From the NCBI GenBank assembly GCA_026122225.1, contig JANEZZ010002204.1:372001-436000 (forward strand): a stretch of 64,000 nt of DNA, written 5' to 3'. Below, piece after piece: positions 1 to 11,158 of the stretch. Positions within the stretch are counted from its first letter, which is position 1; each line of letters starts with the position of its first letter. The notes beneath the pieces are model-generated. The model had not been told where the DNA came from, made no database searches, and saw only the letters and a list, made by a program, of their open reading frames with translations. This stretch comes from Heloderma charlesbogerti (taxonomy: Eukaryota; Chordata; Lepidosauria; Squamata; Helodermatidae). The position numbers and the translations under genes were made by a program.

Positions 1-403
1 TCAAGGCCAATAAAGTTATTTTGGCACCTGGAGCCTGTCCTCCCTGGCAGTAAAAAATACAACAACATATAACTATCCAGTTGCTGCCCTTTCATAACAC
101 CTACAATTTACTGCCTGGGGAACCTGCCTCGCTCTGCCTAAAGGTAGGGCCAGCCTTGCAGATAGAGCACTCCCAACACTGCTGTTTCCATCACACCACC
201 TAGTAAGTGTGATTTAAAGACAAAGGGAATTGGGATGGTTGGGTAAAAAGGAGGGTATGGGTGACTCCCAAAGTTGGATTGGCTCACAAAATAAGCCAAG
301 CTATTTTCAACATCTTAGGAAATAGTTTGTCTTATTTCCAAGTCAATCTGATTCAGACTGGGGGAAGTTTGCCCCTCTCTAGGAGAAGATTTTCTATGTT
401 CAT
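1..403. other. No gene seen; left flank of BovB copy 1
   Basis: I see no recognisable gene in this stretch. Positions 1-240 look like low-copy or old repeat sequence. The short reading frame at 261-476 runs into the BovB element and is not a plausible gene. Confidence 0.5.
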
Positions 404-414
404 ATCCCAGAAGA
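404..414. repeat. Target-site duplication, left, BovB copy 1
   Basis: The 11-mer atcccagaaga occurs here and again at 3584-3594, directly flanking the BovB element. This fixes the 5' end of the insertion at 415 and shows the copy is full length rather than 5'-truncated. Confidence 0.9.
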
Positions 415-470
415 CCCCGTCATGGATCACTGCCTTGTTGTGGCGAAGGGGCTTGCGTAACTCAGTGAAG
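415..470 (+). ncRNA. Candidate HDV-like self-cleaving ribozyme at BovB 5' end
   Basis: The first bases of the element can be drawn as a nested double pseudoknot. P1 is 415-421 (ccccgtc) with 445-451 (gaagggg), one mismatch here but a full match in the copy 2 5' strand. P2 is 427-431 (tcact) with 464-468 (agtga). P3 is 432-434 (gcc) with 442-444 (ggc), closing the 7-nt loop ttgttgt. The order P1-P2-P3-P3'-P1'-linker-P2' matches HDV-like ribozymes, which are known at the 5' ends of other RTE-type LINEs. The P4 region is short (452-463) and I cannot confirm a catalytic cytosine, so this is inference from drawn pairing only. Confidence 0.4.
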
Positions 471-479
471 CCATAAGCT

Positions 480-1628
480 ATGCCGTGCAGGGCCACCCAG
501 GGCGGACAGGTCATGGCAGAGAGTTCTGACAAAATGTGGTCCACTGGAGAAGGAAATGGCAACCCACTCCAGGATTCTTGCCAAGAAAACCCCATGGAAC
601 GTATCACAAGGCTAAAAGAGATGACGCCGGAAGATGAGACCCTCAGGTCGGAAGGTGTCCAATATGCTATTGGGGAAGAGCAGAGGGAATTTCCAAGTAG
701 CGCCAGAAAGAGTGAAGCGGCTGGGCCAAAGCTGAAAGGACACTCAGCTGTGGATGTGTCTGGTGGTGAAAAGAAAATCCAATGCTGTAAAGAACAATAT
801 TGTTTAGGAACCTGGAATGTCAGATCAATGAATCAAGGTAAGCTGGAGGTGGTCAAACATGAGATGGCAAGACTGAACATCGACATCTTGGGAATCAGCG
901 AACTAAAATGGACAGGCATGGGTGAATTTAATTCAGGTGACCATCGTATCTACTACTGTGGGCAAGAATCCCTTAGAAGAAATGGAGTAGCACTCATAGT
1001 CAACAAAAGGGTGGGAAAAGCACTACTGGGGTACAATCTCAAAAACGATAGAATGATCTCAGTACGAATCCAAGGCAAACCATTCAACATCACAGTAATT
1101 CAGGTCTATGCCCCAACCACTGATGCCGAAGAAGCTGAGGTTGATCGGTTCTATGAAGACCTACAACACCTTCTAGAACTAACACCAAAAAAAGATGTCC
1201 TCTTCATCATAGGGGATTGGAATGCTAAAGTAGGAAGTCAAGAAATCACCGGGATAACAGGCAGGCATGGCCTTGGTGTACAAAATGAAGCAGGACAAAA
1301 GCTAATAGAATTTTGCCAAGAGAACACACTGATCATAGCAAACACTCTTTTCCAACAGCACAAGAGACGACTCTACACATGGACATCACCAGATGGTCAA
1401 TATCGAAATCAGATTGATTATGTCCTTTGCAGCCAAAGATGGAGAAGCTCTATACAGTCAGTCAAAACAAGACCTGGAGCTGACTGTGGCTCAGATCATG
1501 AGCTTCTTGTTGCAAAATTTCGGCTTAAATTGAAGAACGTGGGGAAAACCACTAAACCATTCAGGTATGACTTAAATCATATCCCTTATGAATATACAGT
1601 GGAGGTGAGGAATAGATTCAGGGATTAG
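480..1628 (+). pseudogene. BovB endonuclease domain (N-terminal part of broken ORF)
   Basis: A 382-residue frame covering the N-terminal leader and the complete APE-type endonuclease of BovB. Recognisable motifs include LGTWNVRS near residue 110, GISELKW, VIQVYAPTTDAEE, IIGDWNAKVG and the C-terminal catalytic SDHELL. In a functional element this domain nicks target DNA to prime reverse transcription. The asparagine of LGTWNVRS, the aspartate and asparagine of GDWNAK, and the SDH triad are all present, so the domain itself looks intact. The frame ends prematurely in VRNRFRD, where copies 2 and 3 continue VRNRFKGLDLIDR, so the domain is cut off from the reverse transcriptase by a frameshift. 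This is not a host gene, although such ORFs are often annotated as craniofacial development protein 2-like. Confidence 0.9.
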
Positions 1629-2455
1629 ACCTGATAGACAGAGTGCCTGAGGAACTATGGACAGAGGTCCGTAACATTGCTCAGGAGGCAGCAATGAAAT
1701 CCATCCCCAAGAAAAAGAAATGCAAGAAAGCAAAGTGGCTATCTGATGAGGCTTTACAAGTAGCTGAGGAATGAAGGGAAGCGAAAAGCAAGGGAGAAAG
1801 TGGAAGATCTATCCAACTGAATGCAGAGTTCCAGAGAACAGCAAGGAGAGACAAGAAGGCCTTCTTAAATGAACAATGCAAAGAAATCGAGAAAAACAAC
1901 AGAATGGGAAAGACTAGAGATCTCTTCAAGAAAATTGGAGATCTCAAGGGAACGTTTTGTGCAAAGACTGGCATGATAAACGATAAAGAAGGCAGGGACC
2001 TAACAGATGCAGATGAGATTAAGAAGAGGTGGAAAGAATACACAGAAGAACTATACAGGAAATGTCCCTGATAGCCATGATAGTGCGGTGACTGAACTTG
2101 AGCCAGACATCCTCGAGAGTGAAGTCAAGTGGGCCTTAGGAAGCATTACTAACAACAAAGCTAGCGGAGATGACAGTATCCCAGCTGAGCTATTTAAAAT
2201 CCTAAAGGATGATGCTGTTAAAGTGCTGCATTCAGTATGCCAACAAATCTGGAACACTCAACAGTAGCCACAAGACTGGAAAAGGTCAGTTTACATTCCA
2301 ATTCCAAAGAAGGGCAATGCCAAAGAGTGTTCAAACTACCGCACAATCCTACAAGCTAGGCTTCAGCAGTATGCGAACCGAGAAATACCGGAAGTACAAG
2401 CTGATTTCAAAGAGGCAGAGGAACTAGAGATCAAATCGCCAACGTTCGCTGGATC
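1629..2455 (+). pseudogene. BovB inter-domain and RT fingers region, frame-broken
   Basis: This linker between endonuclease and RT palm is readable only in pieces by comparison with copy 3 (60541-60975 and 61036-61605). It encodes the basic segment around KKKKCKKAKW, the KTRDLFKKIGDLKG block, and the NNKASGDDSIPAELFK motif typical of LINE RT fingers. An in-frame stop replaces a tryptophan codon near 2266. About 40 bases present in copy 2 are missing near 2335, together with further single-base shifts. Confidence 0.85.
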
Positions 2456-3175
2456 ATGGAGAAAGCAAGAGAATTCCAGAAAAACGTCTATTTCTGCTTC
2501 ATTGACTACGCTAAAGCCTTTGATTGTGTGGATCACAACAAACTGTGGCAAATTCTGAAAGTGATGGGAGTACCAGACCACCTTACCTGTCTCCTGAGAA
2601 ACCTGTACGAGGGTCAAGAAGCAACAGTAAGAACCAGACATGGAACAACCGATTGGTTCAAAATTGGGAAAGGAGTACGACAAGGCTGCATATTGTCACC
2701 CTGCTTATTTAACTTATATGCAGAGTACATCATGAGCAATGCCGGGTTGGATGAATCAGAGGTTGGAATTAAGATTGCTGGGAGAATTATCAACAACCTC
2801 CGATATGCAGACGATACCACCCTAATGGCAGAAAGCGAAGAGGATCTAAAGAGCCTCTTGCTGAGGGTGAAAGAGGAGAGTGCAAAAGCTGGTTTGAAAC
2901 TCAACATTCAAAAAACTCAGATCATGGCATCTGGCCCCATCACTTCCTGGCATATAGAAGGGGAAGAAATGGAAGCAGTGACAGATTTTATTTTCTTGGG
3001 CTCCAAGATCACTGCAGACGGTGACTGTAGCCATGAAATTAAAAGATGCTTGCTCCTTGGGAGGAAAGCTATGGCAAACCTAGACAGCATAGTAAGAAGC
3101 AGAGACATCACCTTGCTGACAAAGGTCCGTCTAATCAAAGCTATGGTTTTCCCAGGAGTAATGTATAGCTGTTAG
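2456..3175 (+). pseudogene. BovB reverse transcriptase palm and thumb region
   Basis: A 239-residue open stretch of the BovB reverse transcriptase. Motif A reads CFIDYAKAFDCVDH with its catalytic aspartate. The following motif reads GVRQGCILSPCLFNLYAEY. The catalytic centre reads LRYADDTTLMAE, that is, YADD. A later segment, LNIQKTQIMASG, and the FLGSKITADGD thumb motif are also present. A stop at 3173 interrupts the region where copy 3 continues YGCESWTIRKAER. The catalytic core looks intact but is disconnected from the endonuclease by upstream frameshifts. Confidence 0.9.
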
Positions 3176-3374
3176 ACCTGGACTATACGGAAGGCTGAGC
3201 GCCGAAGAATTGATGCTTTAAAACTGTAGTGCTGGAGAAGACTCGTACGAGTCCCCTGGACTGCAAGGAGGTCAAATCAGTCAATCCTAAAGGAAATCAA
3301 CCCTGAGTGCTCATTGGAAGGACAGATACTGAAGCTGAAGCTGAAATATTTTGGCCACCTAATGAGAAAACTCT

Positions 3375-3569
3375 TTGGAAAAGACCCTGATGCTGGGAAA
3401 GACTGAAGGCAAAAGGAGAAGGGGACGACAGAGGATGAGATGGCTAGATAGCATCACGGATGCAATGAATATGAACTTGAGCACACTCCGGGAGAGAGCG
3501 CAGGACAGGAAGGCCTGGCGTGCTATGGTCCATGGGGTCACGAAGAGTCGGGCACGACTGAACGACTGA
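3375..3569 (+). pseudogene. BovB C-terminal region
   Basis: A 64-residue frame encoding the C-terminal BovB segment (KTEGKRRRGRQRMRWLDS, then RAQDRKAWRAMVHGVTKSR). It overlaps the 3' end that BovB-mobilised sequences share. The protein ends just before the acaacaac tail. The counterpart in copy 3 is at 62289-62549. Confidence 0.85.
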
Positions 3570-3583
3570 ACAACAACAACAAC

Positions 3584-3594
3584 ATCCCAGAAGA
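3584..3594. repeat. Target-site duplication, right, BovB copy 1
   Basis: An exact repeat of atcccagaaga at 404-414, immediately after the acaacaac tail of the LINE. Confidence 0.9.
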
Positions 3595-4129
3595 AATCTA
3601 TGATAATCCCCAAGACCGGTTCTTAGTTACCTGGGCTCTTTCATGGATACAGGAAGTGCTCCTTTTCAGACCGTCACCCTAATACTCACAGGGTGACAGA
3701 TGCGATGATAGAGGGAAGTCAGCAGCAGTGTAGTGGTGGCAGGTCACACTGGGGCTTTTCTCCGGCACTGTTTTTTTAAACCAGCGCCCAGCCGAGTCGA
3801 AGTCTGCTAGGGAAGGAGGAGGGAGCAGAGGGAGTGCAGGCAGCTGCCTCTTGTCTACTATGCAGAGCCGGCCAGACAAAGGGAGTGAGTGAGAGCGAGA
3901 GCCTGAGACAGCTCTGCAGACACCTCTCACCCCCTCTTCTCCTCAGCTCTTGGCTTCTCTGCCAATCCCTGCTCCATGCTTGCACGCCTGGAGCTGCCCT
4001 CGTCTCCTGCAAGGCTGCAACACTGGCCACCCATTCAGGACTGCTGCAGCTGCTGCTGGCCATGGCAGCAGCGGGGTGGGGCGCTGCCACCATTATTTAC
4101 TTAGGGGCAGGGGCAGGTGGCTCGTTTGT
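3595..4129. other. No gene seen; GC-rich stretch
   Basis: A moderately GC- and CpG-containing stretch (3760-4120) with overlapping short frames on both strands and no recognisable domain. It resembles the body of a degraded MITE more than an exon. Confidence 0.4.
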
Positions 4130-4300
4130 GCCAGTTTTTAGGATTTATGCATGCTTACTCAGTATGTTATGCTTACTCAATCCTATTTCTCAGTATGCAT
4201 GCTTACTCAATCCTATGCAAGTTTACTCAGAAGTCAGTCCCACTATGTTCAATTGCCAATTGGGCTTTCTCCCAGGTAAGTGTGTGTAGGACTGCAGCCT
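4130..4300. repeat. Squamate-type short MITE with internal expansion
   Basis: It carries the core seen in several other copies in this window (aatcctatgcaagtttactc ... cccaggtaagtgtgtgtagg). The 5' part is expanded into about three imperfect copies of a gcatgcttactcaatcctat-like unit between 4146 and 4230. Confidence 0.6.
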
Positions 4301-4526
4301 TAGCTGCTTTCCCAAGATCTCTGTAAATTTAATTCGAAATAAGCACCCACTGGATTGCACCATTAATTCTTGAACATTAATTTCTACAGTAAGAATTGCC
4401 AAATGCAACCAGCTCTGTCAGCTACAGTTTTTGGTACAAGGTTGGCATTTATCTGGGTGAACAAATGCTGGTAGTGGGAAGGGAAACAGAAAAAAATCAG
4501 TTGCGGGGAGAGGAGAAAGAAGGTGT

Positions 4527-4528
<2 letters not shown>

Positions 4529-4557
<29 letters not shown>

Positions 4558-4580
4558 AGTGTGTGTGTGTATGTGTGGTT
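4529..4580. repeat. (GT)n microsatellite
   Basis: A dinucleotide GT run with one interruption (gtagt) near 4557. Confidence 0.95.
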
Positions 4581-4931
4581 CAATTGAGCTGGGTGTGTGG
4601 ATGTTTCTGTTGTGGGATGGGAGAGATATAATGAAGGAGCTTAGGAAAGACTAATGGGTAATGTTGGGGCACTAAGGGAGTGTGCAAGGGGGCTGTTTAA
4701 ATGAGAAGGGATCTGTCCATAAGGACTGAGTTGAGAGGTTGAAGCTTTCATAGATATTTTGAAAACCTAAAATGTTTGTGAGTGGGTGGGTGGGTGAGTG
4801 AAAAAGATTAACACCCCTGCATTTTTTCTCAGCTGAAATCCAGTTGAAATACCCCCGCCTTACTCTCATCTGCACTGTTTTTGGATCCCAGTTGAAGGCT
4901 GTATGCCTTACAGGGCTGTGTAATCTTAGAA

Positions 4932-4964
4932 GGGGGCGTGGCTGTGAGGGGGCGTGGCTGTGAC
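4932..4964. repeat. Short tandem duplication
   Basis: Two adjacent copies of gggggcgtggctgtga. Confidence 0.8.
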
Positions 4965-5343
4965 TGTCACCAGGGGACCCTGCGCTTCTGAATTTGCCAC
5001 TACACTACTGGAGGTTGGGCTGGAGCACCGCTCTGTTCATGCGTTCTTTCAACACAGTAAGTAGAACCCTTGAAGAGGGCTTTAATTTCCACCACTGCAG
5101 TCAAAGATCATAGGGTTTCTTTTCTTTTTTTTAAAGAAGTATTACTTCTTCATTTCTGGTTCTCCAAATCAATTGTAGGAAAGAAACCAATTCTTGTTAA
5201 TTTAACAGTTGCTCAGTAATTTTCTCCTTTATGTTTGCTGGCAGGAATTGTACTTTAATTAGTATTAAGTTGTTTCTTTGAGGCTATAAACAACAATATA
5301 TCATTTTACTCTGGGGGCAGGGGGAGCTGTTTAATCTGCTATA

Positions 5344-5455
5344 GCAAAAACAACAAAAATTCTTGTGCCACCTTACAGACTAACAAATTTATTATGGCAT
5401 AAGGTTTTATGGAATACAGTCCACTTCATCAGATGCACAAAGTTGATGGGTGTAT
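5344..5455 (-). repeat. Dispersed amniote repeat fragment
   Basis: It contains the block gccaccttacagactaac, then aaatttattatggcataa, then gtccacttcatcagatgcac. I recognise this as a widely dispersed reptile repeat. Related fragments appear at 19735-19770 and 20625-20760. I do not know its superfamily with confidence. Confidence 0.55.
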
Positions 5456-6296
5456 ATACACATGGTTGTGAGGGGTCAGAAGTTATTCTAAGCAGTGAGA
5501 TTAGAGGGAAATGAAATGCAAAAAGTACAGACTGTTAATTACCTTAAAATTGAAATGAATGTAAAATCACTGGAGTAACCATTCACAAAGCAGTGTTGAT
5601 AATTACACAAACATCTTAGCATCGATAAATTAATTACAACTGTAACGGGATAAAAATCTATGATCCCAATTCAGGCCCCAGGTGATAGAACGGAACTTTT
5701 TATCAGCTGTAATTCAGCCATTTCAGCTGGTATCTCCCTTCTGGATTCTCTTTTTTTAAAGAATATTCTATATGCCTATTCCTTTGGTGCTCTTCTAAAT
5801 AAGTTATTTGAAATGACTGACTTCAGATATGTTGGCTCAATCTTAGTTGTTAATATATAGAATTCAAGGCACCATCCCTGTTAGAGATATGTTAAACTCT
5901 ACTCAGTAGAAGTTATCTGAGATATGGAACTCAAGGCTGACCCATTCTCTCTCTTGTTTTGAAAATGTTCCCATTTTGAATACATCAAAAAATATGTTTG
6001 ACAGGTTGAGTTATGTGTACATCATACATTCACAGTTACATCATCATCATTATTAATTATATACATATCAAAAGAAATTGCAACATTTAATCATTCCATG
6101 GTCATAATAACCAATTATGCATATAAACAATATTACAAGAGATCACAGGAGAGCAAATAAATTTAATGTAATTTGCTAGAGCCTGAATATTCCAATAGTT
6201 TTTATTTTTAAATTACCCACATTCTTGCAACAGTACTTGTCCTGAATTCTCAGTAGGCTTGTTAGTTGAGAACTGCTGTAGTGCAGGAGGTTAATA
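5456..6296. other. No gene seen
   Basis: AT-rich sequence without recognisable coding or repeat signatures. Confidence 0.5.
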
Positions 6297-6370
6297 GGGC
6301 AATCCTACACAGACGTAAACTCCATTACATTCAATGAAACGTACTCACAAATAAGTGTACATAGGGTTGC
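6297..6370. repeat. Short MITE copy
   Basis: It begins gggcaatcctacacagacg and ends aagtgtacatagggttgcag. The two ends are inverted versions of each other and match the MITE family at 39675-39760 and 48899-48945. Confidence 0.6.
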
Positions 6371-6617
6371 AGCTGAAGATGCTAAGCTACAATGCAGGAA
6401 ATCCCAGTCTGAATCTCAACTTTGTTATGAACTCATTGGGCAGCCTTCAACAAGCCATTCTCTCCAGGCCTCATCTTCCCATGTGCAACATGGGAATAAT
6501 AACAGTAAGCTACTTTACAGGATCCTGTAAAGCCTAGAACAAGATAGTGTACATGGAGCACTTCTAACTATCTAAAACACTAAGTATTATTAGTTGCAGC
6601 ATCTCTGCAACCAACTA

Positions 6618-7633
6618 TGGATCTACATTGCGCCTGCCATCGCAATGAATTCGGTGTCCTGTCAGGTTAAACGCTCCCGCATTAAAACGTGATTATTCAC
6701 ATTCACCCATTTCCCCTGCTGCAGTGCTTCATCGAATGTGTGAGCTCAGTTCACACTCAAGCGCTGTGCTGTTTTCCTGCACGCACTTGTCTGATCTCGG
6801 ATGCTAAGCGGCGTCAGCCCCAGCCAGTAGTTGGATGGGCGACCACCTGGGAATCAGGCTTCCTGCACTGAGCAGGGGGTTGCTCTATCCCTTCAAATGA
6901 GACTAAGTTTACCTCCTCCTATCCCCCGCGCTTGATGTTTTTTTAAAAATTCAAGCGTTATCCTCACAGAATCGGGGCTTCTCCGCGATGTTTTTTTTCT
7001 AATTCAGGCATGATCTTTGAAGAGTCAAAGCTGTGAAGCTTCACAACTTTGAATCTTGGAAGATCATGCCTGAATTAGGAAAAAAAAAATCGCAGAGAAG
7101 CCCCGATTCTGCGAGGATAACGCCTGAATTTAAAAAAAAACCATCCAGAGCAGGGGATAGGAGGGGGTAAAACTTAATTTCATTTGAAGGGATAGAATAA
7201 CCCCCTGCTCAGTGCAGGAAGCCTGATTCCCAGGCGGTCGCCCATCCAACTACTGACTGGGGTCGACCCTGCTTAGCTTCCAAGATCAGACAAGTGTGCG
7301 CACATCCAGCCCTTTGCTTGTTGCTGAGGAAACAGGGGCTGCTGAGGAAGCTATGCGATCAGTAGCTGGAAGAAGACATGGGGCTGTTGAGAGCTGTGAT
7401 TGGACAGGAGGAAAATACGAACACCGCCGTATATGGACAGGTGGGGGAGGGGGCTACGACCAGATATGGTAGCGAAAGCGGAAAATCAGAGCACATTAAG
7501 GGCAAACACCAGGATATTAGGATATTAAAAGCGGAAGCATGGAAGTGGGAAATTCTGGTTCCAATTCAAGGCGGCTGAAAGGTGGGCGGTGAAACCTCAT
7601 TGGAAGCGAAAAAAGGCAGTAAGTGTAGATCCA
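6618..7633. mobile_element. Foldback element with inverted 5S-SINE arms, copy A
   Basis: The ends are inverted (tggatctaca at 6618-6627, tgtagatcca at 7624-7633). Between them lies a near-continuous inverted repeat centred near 7038, with arms of about 250 bp. Each arm carries a 5S-rRNA-like block: left 6788-6854 (ctgatctcggatgctaagc ... gaccacctgggaat), right about 7228-7296 in inverse orientation. Each also carries the SINE body cttcctgcactgagcaggg. Compared with copy B (11259-12497), the left arm lacks about 190 bp between the terminal domain and the 5S block. Short terminal inverted repeats suggest a nonautonomous DNA transposon, possibly hAT, but I could not find a clean TSD. Confidence 0.75.
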
Positions 7634-8548
7634 GCCAATATCTTCCACAAAAGTTCCGTTTCTGTAGGGATGTTTGGTGATTTCCACTGTGAGGCCATTT
7701 CAATTTGTTTAATGTCATAAAGTTCAAAAATAAATTGTATGTAGAAATAATTTCTATTTTCAACTCATCTTTCAATTTGCCCGTCAACAATACTAAAGTG
7801 ATCAGAGCTAAATTATATCATGATAAATGTCTTATAATGCAATTGCCAGGTTCTCTTCTCTGTATCTTCTGACACTGCTCACATACATACATATTTTCTT
7901 TTATTTGTGGCTTTTGCTGCCCACAAAGTGCCTGTTTTCATCCCAAAGCCCAGTGATGCATGTAATGTTGGAAGACTCCAACTTGCCCACTCCACTAGAG
8001 ACATAACCAATGTAGGACTAAGCAACCCAAAACACCACAAGTATGAGCAAGATTTCCTGTTCTGATGGCATGGTTGATTGCAACAGGACTCCAGGGTACC
8101 ACTATACCTCACATTTTAAATTAGAGCTTGTTTATGCTAACAGTAAATTAGGAAGTAAGCCACACAAATGTAAGATTAAAAGTAACTGGAAGGTCACTTC
8201 ATCCAGGCTTTTGCACTGTGGAATACCTCTAATAGATTTGGCTAGAGAATTTGGAGAAAACCAAAGCGACCAATATATGCCGAGGCAGAAGGGCATATAG
8301 AACAAAGACTGCATTTCCAATTCCAAATATGGGAATTGGTTTAGACCATGAGTGTAAGAGCAAAACCCAACAGTTGAGCCTGCCAAGACCAAATGTTCTT
8401 GGCTCCTTCACACAAATCCATTCTCTTCTCTCCATCTTGACTAACCACATAAAATCAAGGGCTGGACCCTCTTAACTAGAATCTTGAACAAGTTAATAGT
8501 CTAAAATTAGACAACAGAAGCTGTACAGTATCAAGAGGTACTCACTGG
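7634..8548. other. No gene seen
   Basis: Only short overlapping frames on both strands, with no conserved motif. It appears to be unique intergenic sequence. Confidence 0.5.
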
Positions 8549-8725
8549 ACAAGGAAGATCTTTATTTCTGTGTTCATCCCACCTTTCCTCCAAGGAGCTC
8601 AGGGCAGAATATATAGTTCTCCCTTCCCATTTTACCCTCAGAAGAACCCTGCGAGATGGGTAGGGCTGAGAGAAAGTGAGTGGGCCAAAGTCATCCAGTG
8701 AGATTCATAGTTAGCTGAGTGGGTT
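8549..8725 (-). mobile_element. tRNA-derived SINE with L2-type tail, antisense, truncated
   Basis: On the minus strand this matches the body and tail of the SINE at 31520-31752: gcagggcgagaat-like tail, ccctcagaagaaccctgcga and gccaaagtcatccagtgag in antisense. The tRNA-like head is missing, so this is a 5'-truncated copy. Confidence 0.65.
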
Positions 8726-9059
8726 GTCTCTTGCAGCATCAGGAATTTTAAAGGTACAGTCAGAATCTACAGATTTGAGGGGTCTCTCTCCCCAGTTAAA
8801 TTCCAAATTCCCCAAACATAGGGCATGTTTCCACAGTATCGGCTTTACTTTGTTTGCAGCTTTGTTGCGATGTTTCCCCAATCGCATCTTCTCCTTTTCC
8901 AGTTTCCACAGTGCTTAAAGTCCTGGCTTACCATCGCTGTAGCCTGGGGCACTGTGCTCTCTCCACTGAGCTCTAATCGAATTATTTTCTTGATGCCTGG
9001 GTAGAGTCTGAGTGGAGTCTGGGTTGGGTCTGATTACCTCATCAGTGTTCCTGCCTCCT

Positions 9060-10425
9060 CGGCCGTGTTTCCAGGACAACAGAAGGAGAAGCTAATGGAA
9101 GAGTGAGGATTTTTTAAAAGGAATCAGCTTTGCTGTGAAGAGAGGTTTCCCCCCCTCTCCCCCCCTTTCTCCTTTCCCCTGAAAGTCCAGAGGCACCTGC
9201 ATTTCAGGAGCAAGCCTCATTGAACAGAATGGGAGTTACTTCTGAGTAGACATAAACATGCTTGTGCTGGGAAAGTGGGGGAGAACACAAAGAGGGAAAC
9301 TAGCCCCCATTTTAACCCAGAGGACCTCAATGACCACATTGGGAGTTACTTCTGACAAGACAGTAATGCGTTTGTTGTGGGAAAGAAGCGAAACTAGCCC
9401 CTATTTTAATGCACAGGATTGCTGTATGGAAGCTGTGAAGGAGTTACATTGTAAGGCAATGAACCAAAGCCTCGAGATCACACTTAGTCTCATTTAAGGA
9501 ACTGGGCTTAAAAGTGTGCCATTTCAATTGAGGGGGAATCTCTGTAAATTCTGATATAGGCATTCAAAGCAAGCCTTGTTCAGCACAATGGGAGTTACTT
9601 CTGAGGAGACACTAATGGGTTTGTTGTGAGAAAGAGAGTAGTAAACACAAAGATGGTTTCCAGCCCCCATTGTAACCCGCAGGACAGCTATAACGGAGCT
9701 GCAAAGTACTTTCATCCTAAGGTAATTCATCAGAGCCTCACTTGGTCGCTTAAACACATTTAAGGAACTGGGTTTTAATGTGTGCCATTTCAATTGAGGG
9801 GGAATCTCAGCCTCATCCACTGCAATGGCAGTTATTTCTGAGGAGACACTAATGGGTTTGTTGTGGGAAAGAGAGCAAATCCAACCCCCTTTTTAACGCA
9901 CAGGATCTCCATATGGAAGCTGTGAAAGAGTTACGTCATAAGGCAATGGACTGAAGCCTCGAGATCACACTTAATCATATTTAAGTAATTGGGCTTTGAT
10001 ATGTGCCGTGTCAATTGAGGGGTTCTCTGTTATTTCTGTGGTCATTGAGAGGGCAAGCCTCATTCAGCACAATGGGAGAAAAAAAACCTTGACTGGGGTC
10101 ATGGGCTGTGTTCTAGTGCTTATTTTCAATGGTGTTTTAAAAGTTGGTCCCTCTGCATCCTGCTCCAAAACAGCAATGAAACTTCTGGAAAACAGGGAGG
10201 GAAAGGGTTGGGGCACTGAGGTCAGAGCGACACGCCCCATGAGCAGGACTATGATACCAGACCCAGTGCAATTGTGGAAACAGGTCAGTAATGGAGCCGT
10301 GGTAAGCTGGAAAAGTCAGACTATAATCAGTCTCAGAAGAAGTGGTTTTTCAGTGATAAAATGCAGGGCTGGTGCTGAATGGCCACAATGTCATGGAAAC
10401 ATAGAGGCCTCACCAAACAGCCATG
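9060..10425. repeat. Dispersed repeat with internal ~240-bp tandem array
   Basis: The motif gggagttact (or a close variant) recurs at about 9231, 9341, 9590, 9828 and 10070. The associated blocks gcctcgagatcacacttaat and catttcaattgagggg repeat at spacings of 221-266 bp, giving about 3.5 imperfect units of ~240 bp. The flanks (9060-9200 and 10078-10425) match the single-unit copy at 18825-19410, so the array is an internal expansion of a dispersed repeat. The 166-residue frame at 9996-10496 lies partly in the array and has no recognisable domain. Confidence 0.7.
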
Positions 10426-10499
10426 TCTGTTTTGGTCAGCTTCCAAAGGATACGATGGTCAGACAGAGGTATGAACATTATTATACCAGGTATTAAGTA

Positions 10500-11158
10500 A
10501 TGTCCCAGTCCCCGTTAAAAGGACTGCACCAGTGCAATGTTTTTGAGGCTGAGGGTTATCTCTACTTTTATAAGAATGCAACCCACCTCCTATTAAAATG
10601 AGTGAAAAACCTGTCATCGAATATAATGCATCAAGATTATATCCTTGGTGCTACAGCAAGACTGTAGTTAAGTCTCTCTGTTTTCACTCTATTGAACTCA
10701 ATGACCAAATTCCCACACTGAGCTGAAGACAATCAGAAACTAACCACTTTAACATAGCCGTTCTCACTGCAATGTTTTTAGTTTTCTTTTTAAATTTTGT
10801 TTTCTGTTTAATATCCCTTCTCATGCTAACCACAGAGATATTATGTTAAAAGCTATTCTCTCTGTTATTGGGGGTTGATAAATATATATTTTTAAATAAT
10901 GTCTGTAAAACCTAAAGCCATACATGGAAAAATGCTAAAATCAGAAAGAGAAAAGCCTAAAGAGCAGTAACTTCAAAAAAGATTGTAATAGTTAATAGAG
11001 ATTATTAAAATATTTTACCTTTCAAAACCTATTCTCTGTGCCTTTGAAGATGCTAAAAGGTGGACTACTATTTCACTTCATAATAAATGTTCAAACTTTG
11101 TCTCTCATATATGCCAGCAGAATTTTATAAGAGATAGGGCAGGAGGTAATGTTTACCA
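10500..11158. other. No gene seen
   Basis: AT-rich unique sequence with no recognisable repeat or coding signature. Confidence 0.5.

Larger units (their letters stand above)
415..3583 (+). mobile_element. BovB (RTE-clade) LINE, copy 1, full length
   Basis: A 3.17-kb non-LTR retrotransposon flanked by an 11-bp TSD. It has a 5' UTR starting ccccgtcatggatc, an APE-type endonuclease region, a reverse transcriptase with a YADD motif, and the BovB 3' end (catggggtcacgaagagtc ... aacgactgaacaacaac). BovB elements are single-ORF RTE-clade LINEs known from squamates and ruminants, where horizontal transfer is established. This copy is inactive: the frame breaks after 1628, a tag stop occurs near 2266 where copy 3 has tgg, and small deletions near 2060 and 2335 are evident against copies 2 and 3. 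The three copies in the window are still very similar, which suggests relatively recent activity. Confidence 0.95.

Noticed and set aside
480..1628. A 382-residue ORF that could be annotated as a host craniofacial development protein 2-like gene
   Set aside because: It is the BovB endonuclease: it lies inside a TSD-bounded LINE and recurs in two other BovB copies in the window.
3760..4120. A CpG-island-like promoter
   Set aside because: Only moderately GC-rich with no adjacent exon or recognisable promoter element; it resembles repeat sequence.
9996..10496. A 166-residue ORF as a novel gene
   Set aside because: It begins in a tandem repeat unit, continues in a dispersed repeat and shows no domain or conserved motif.
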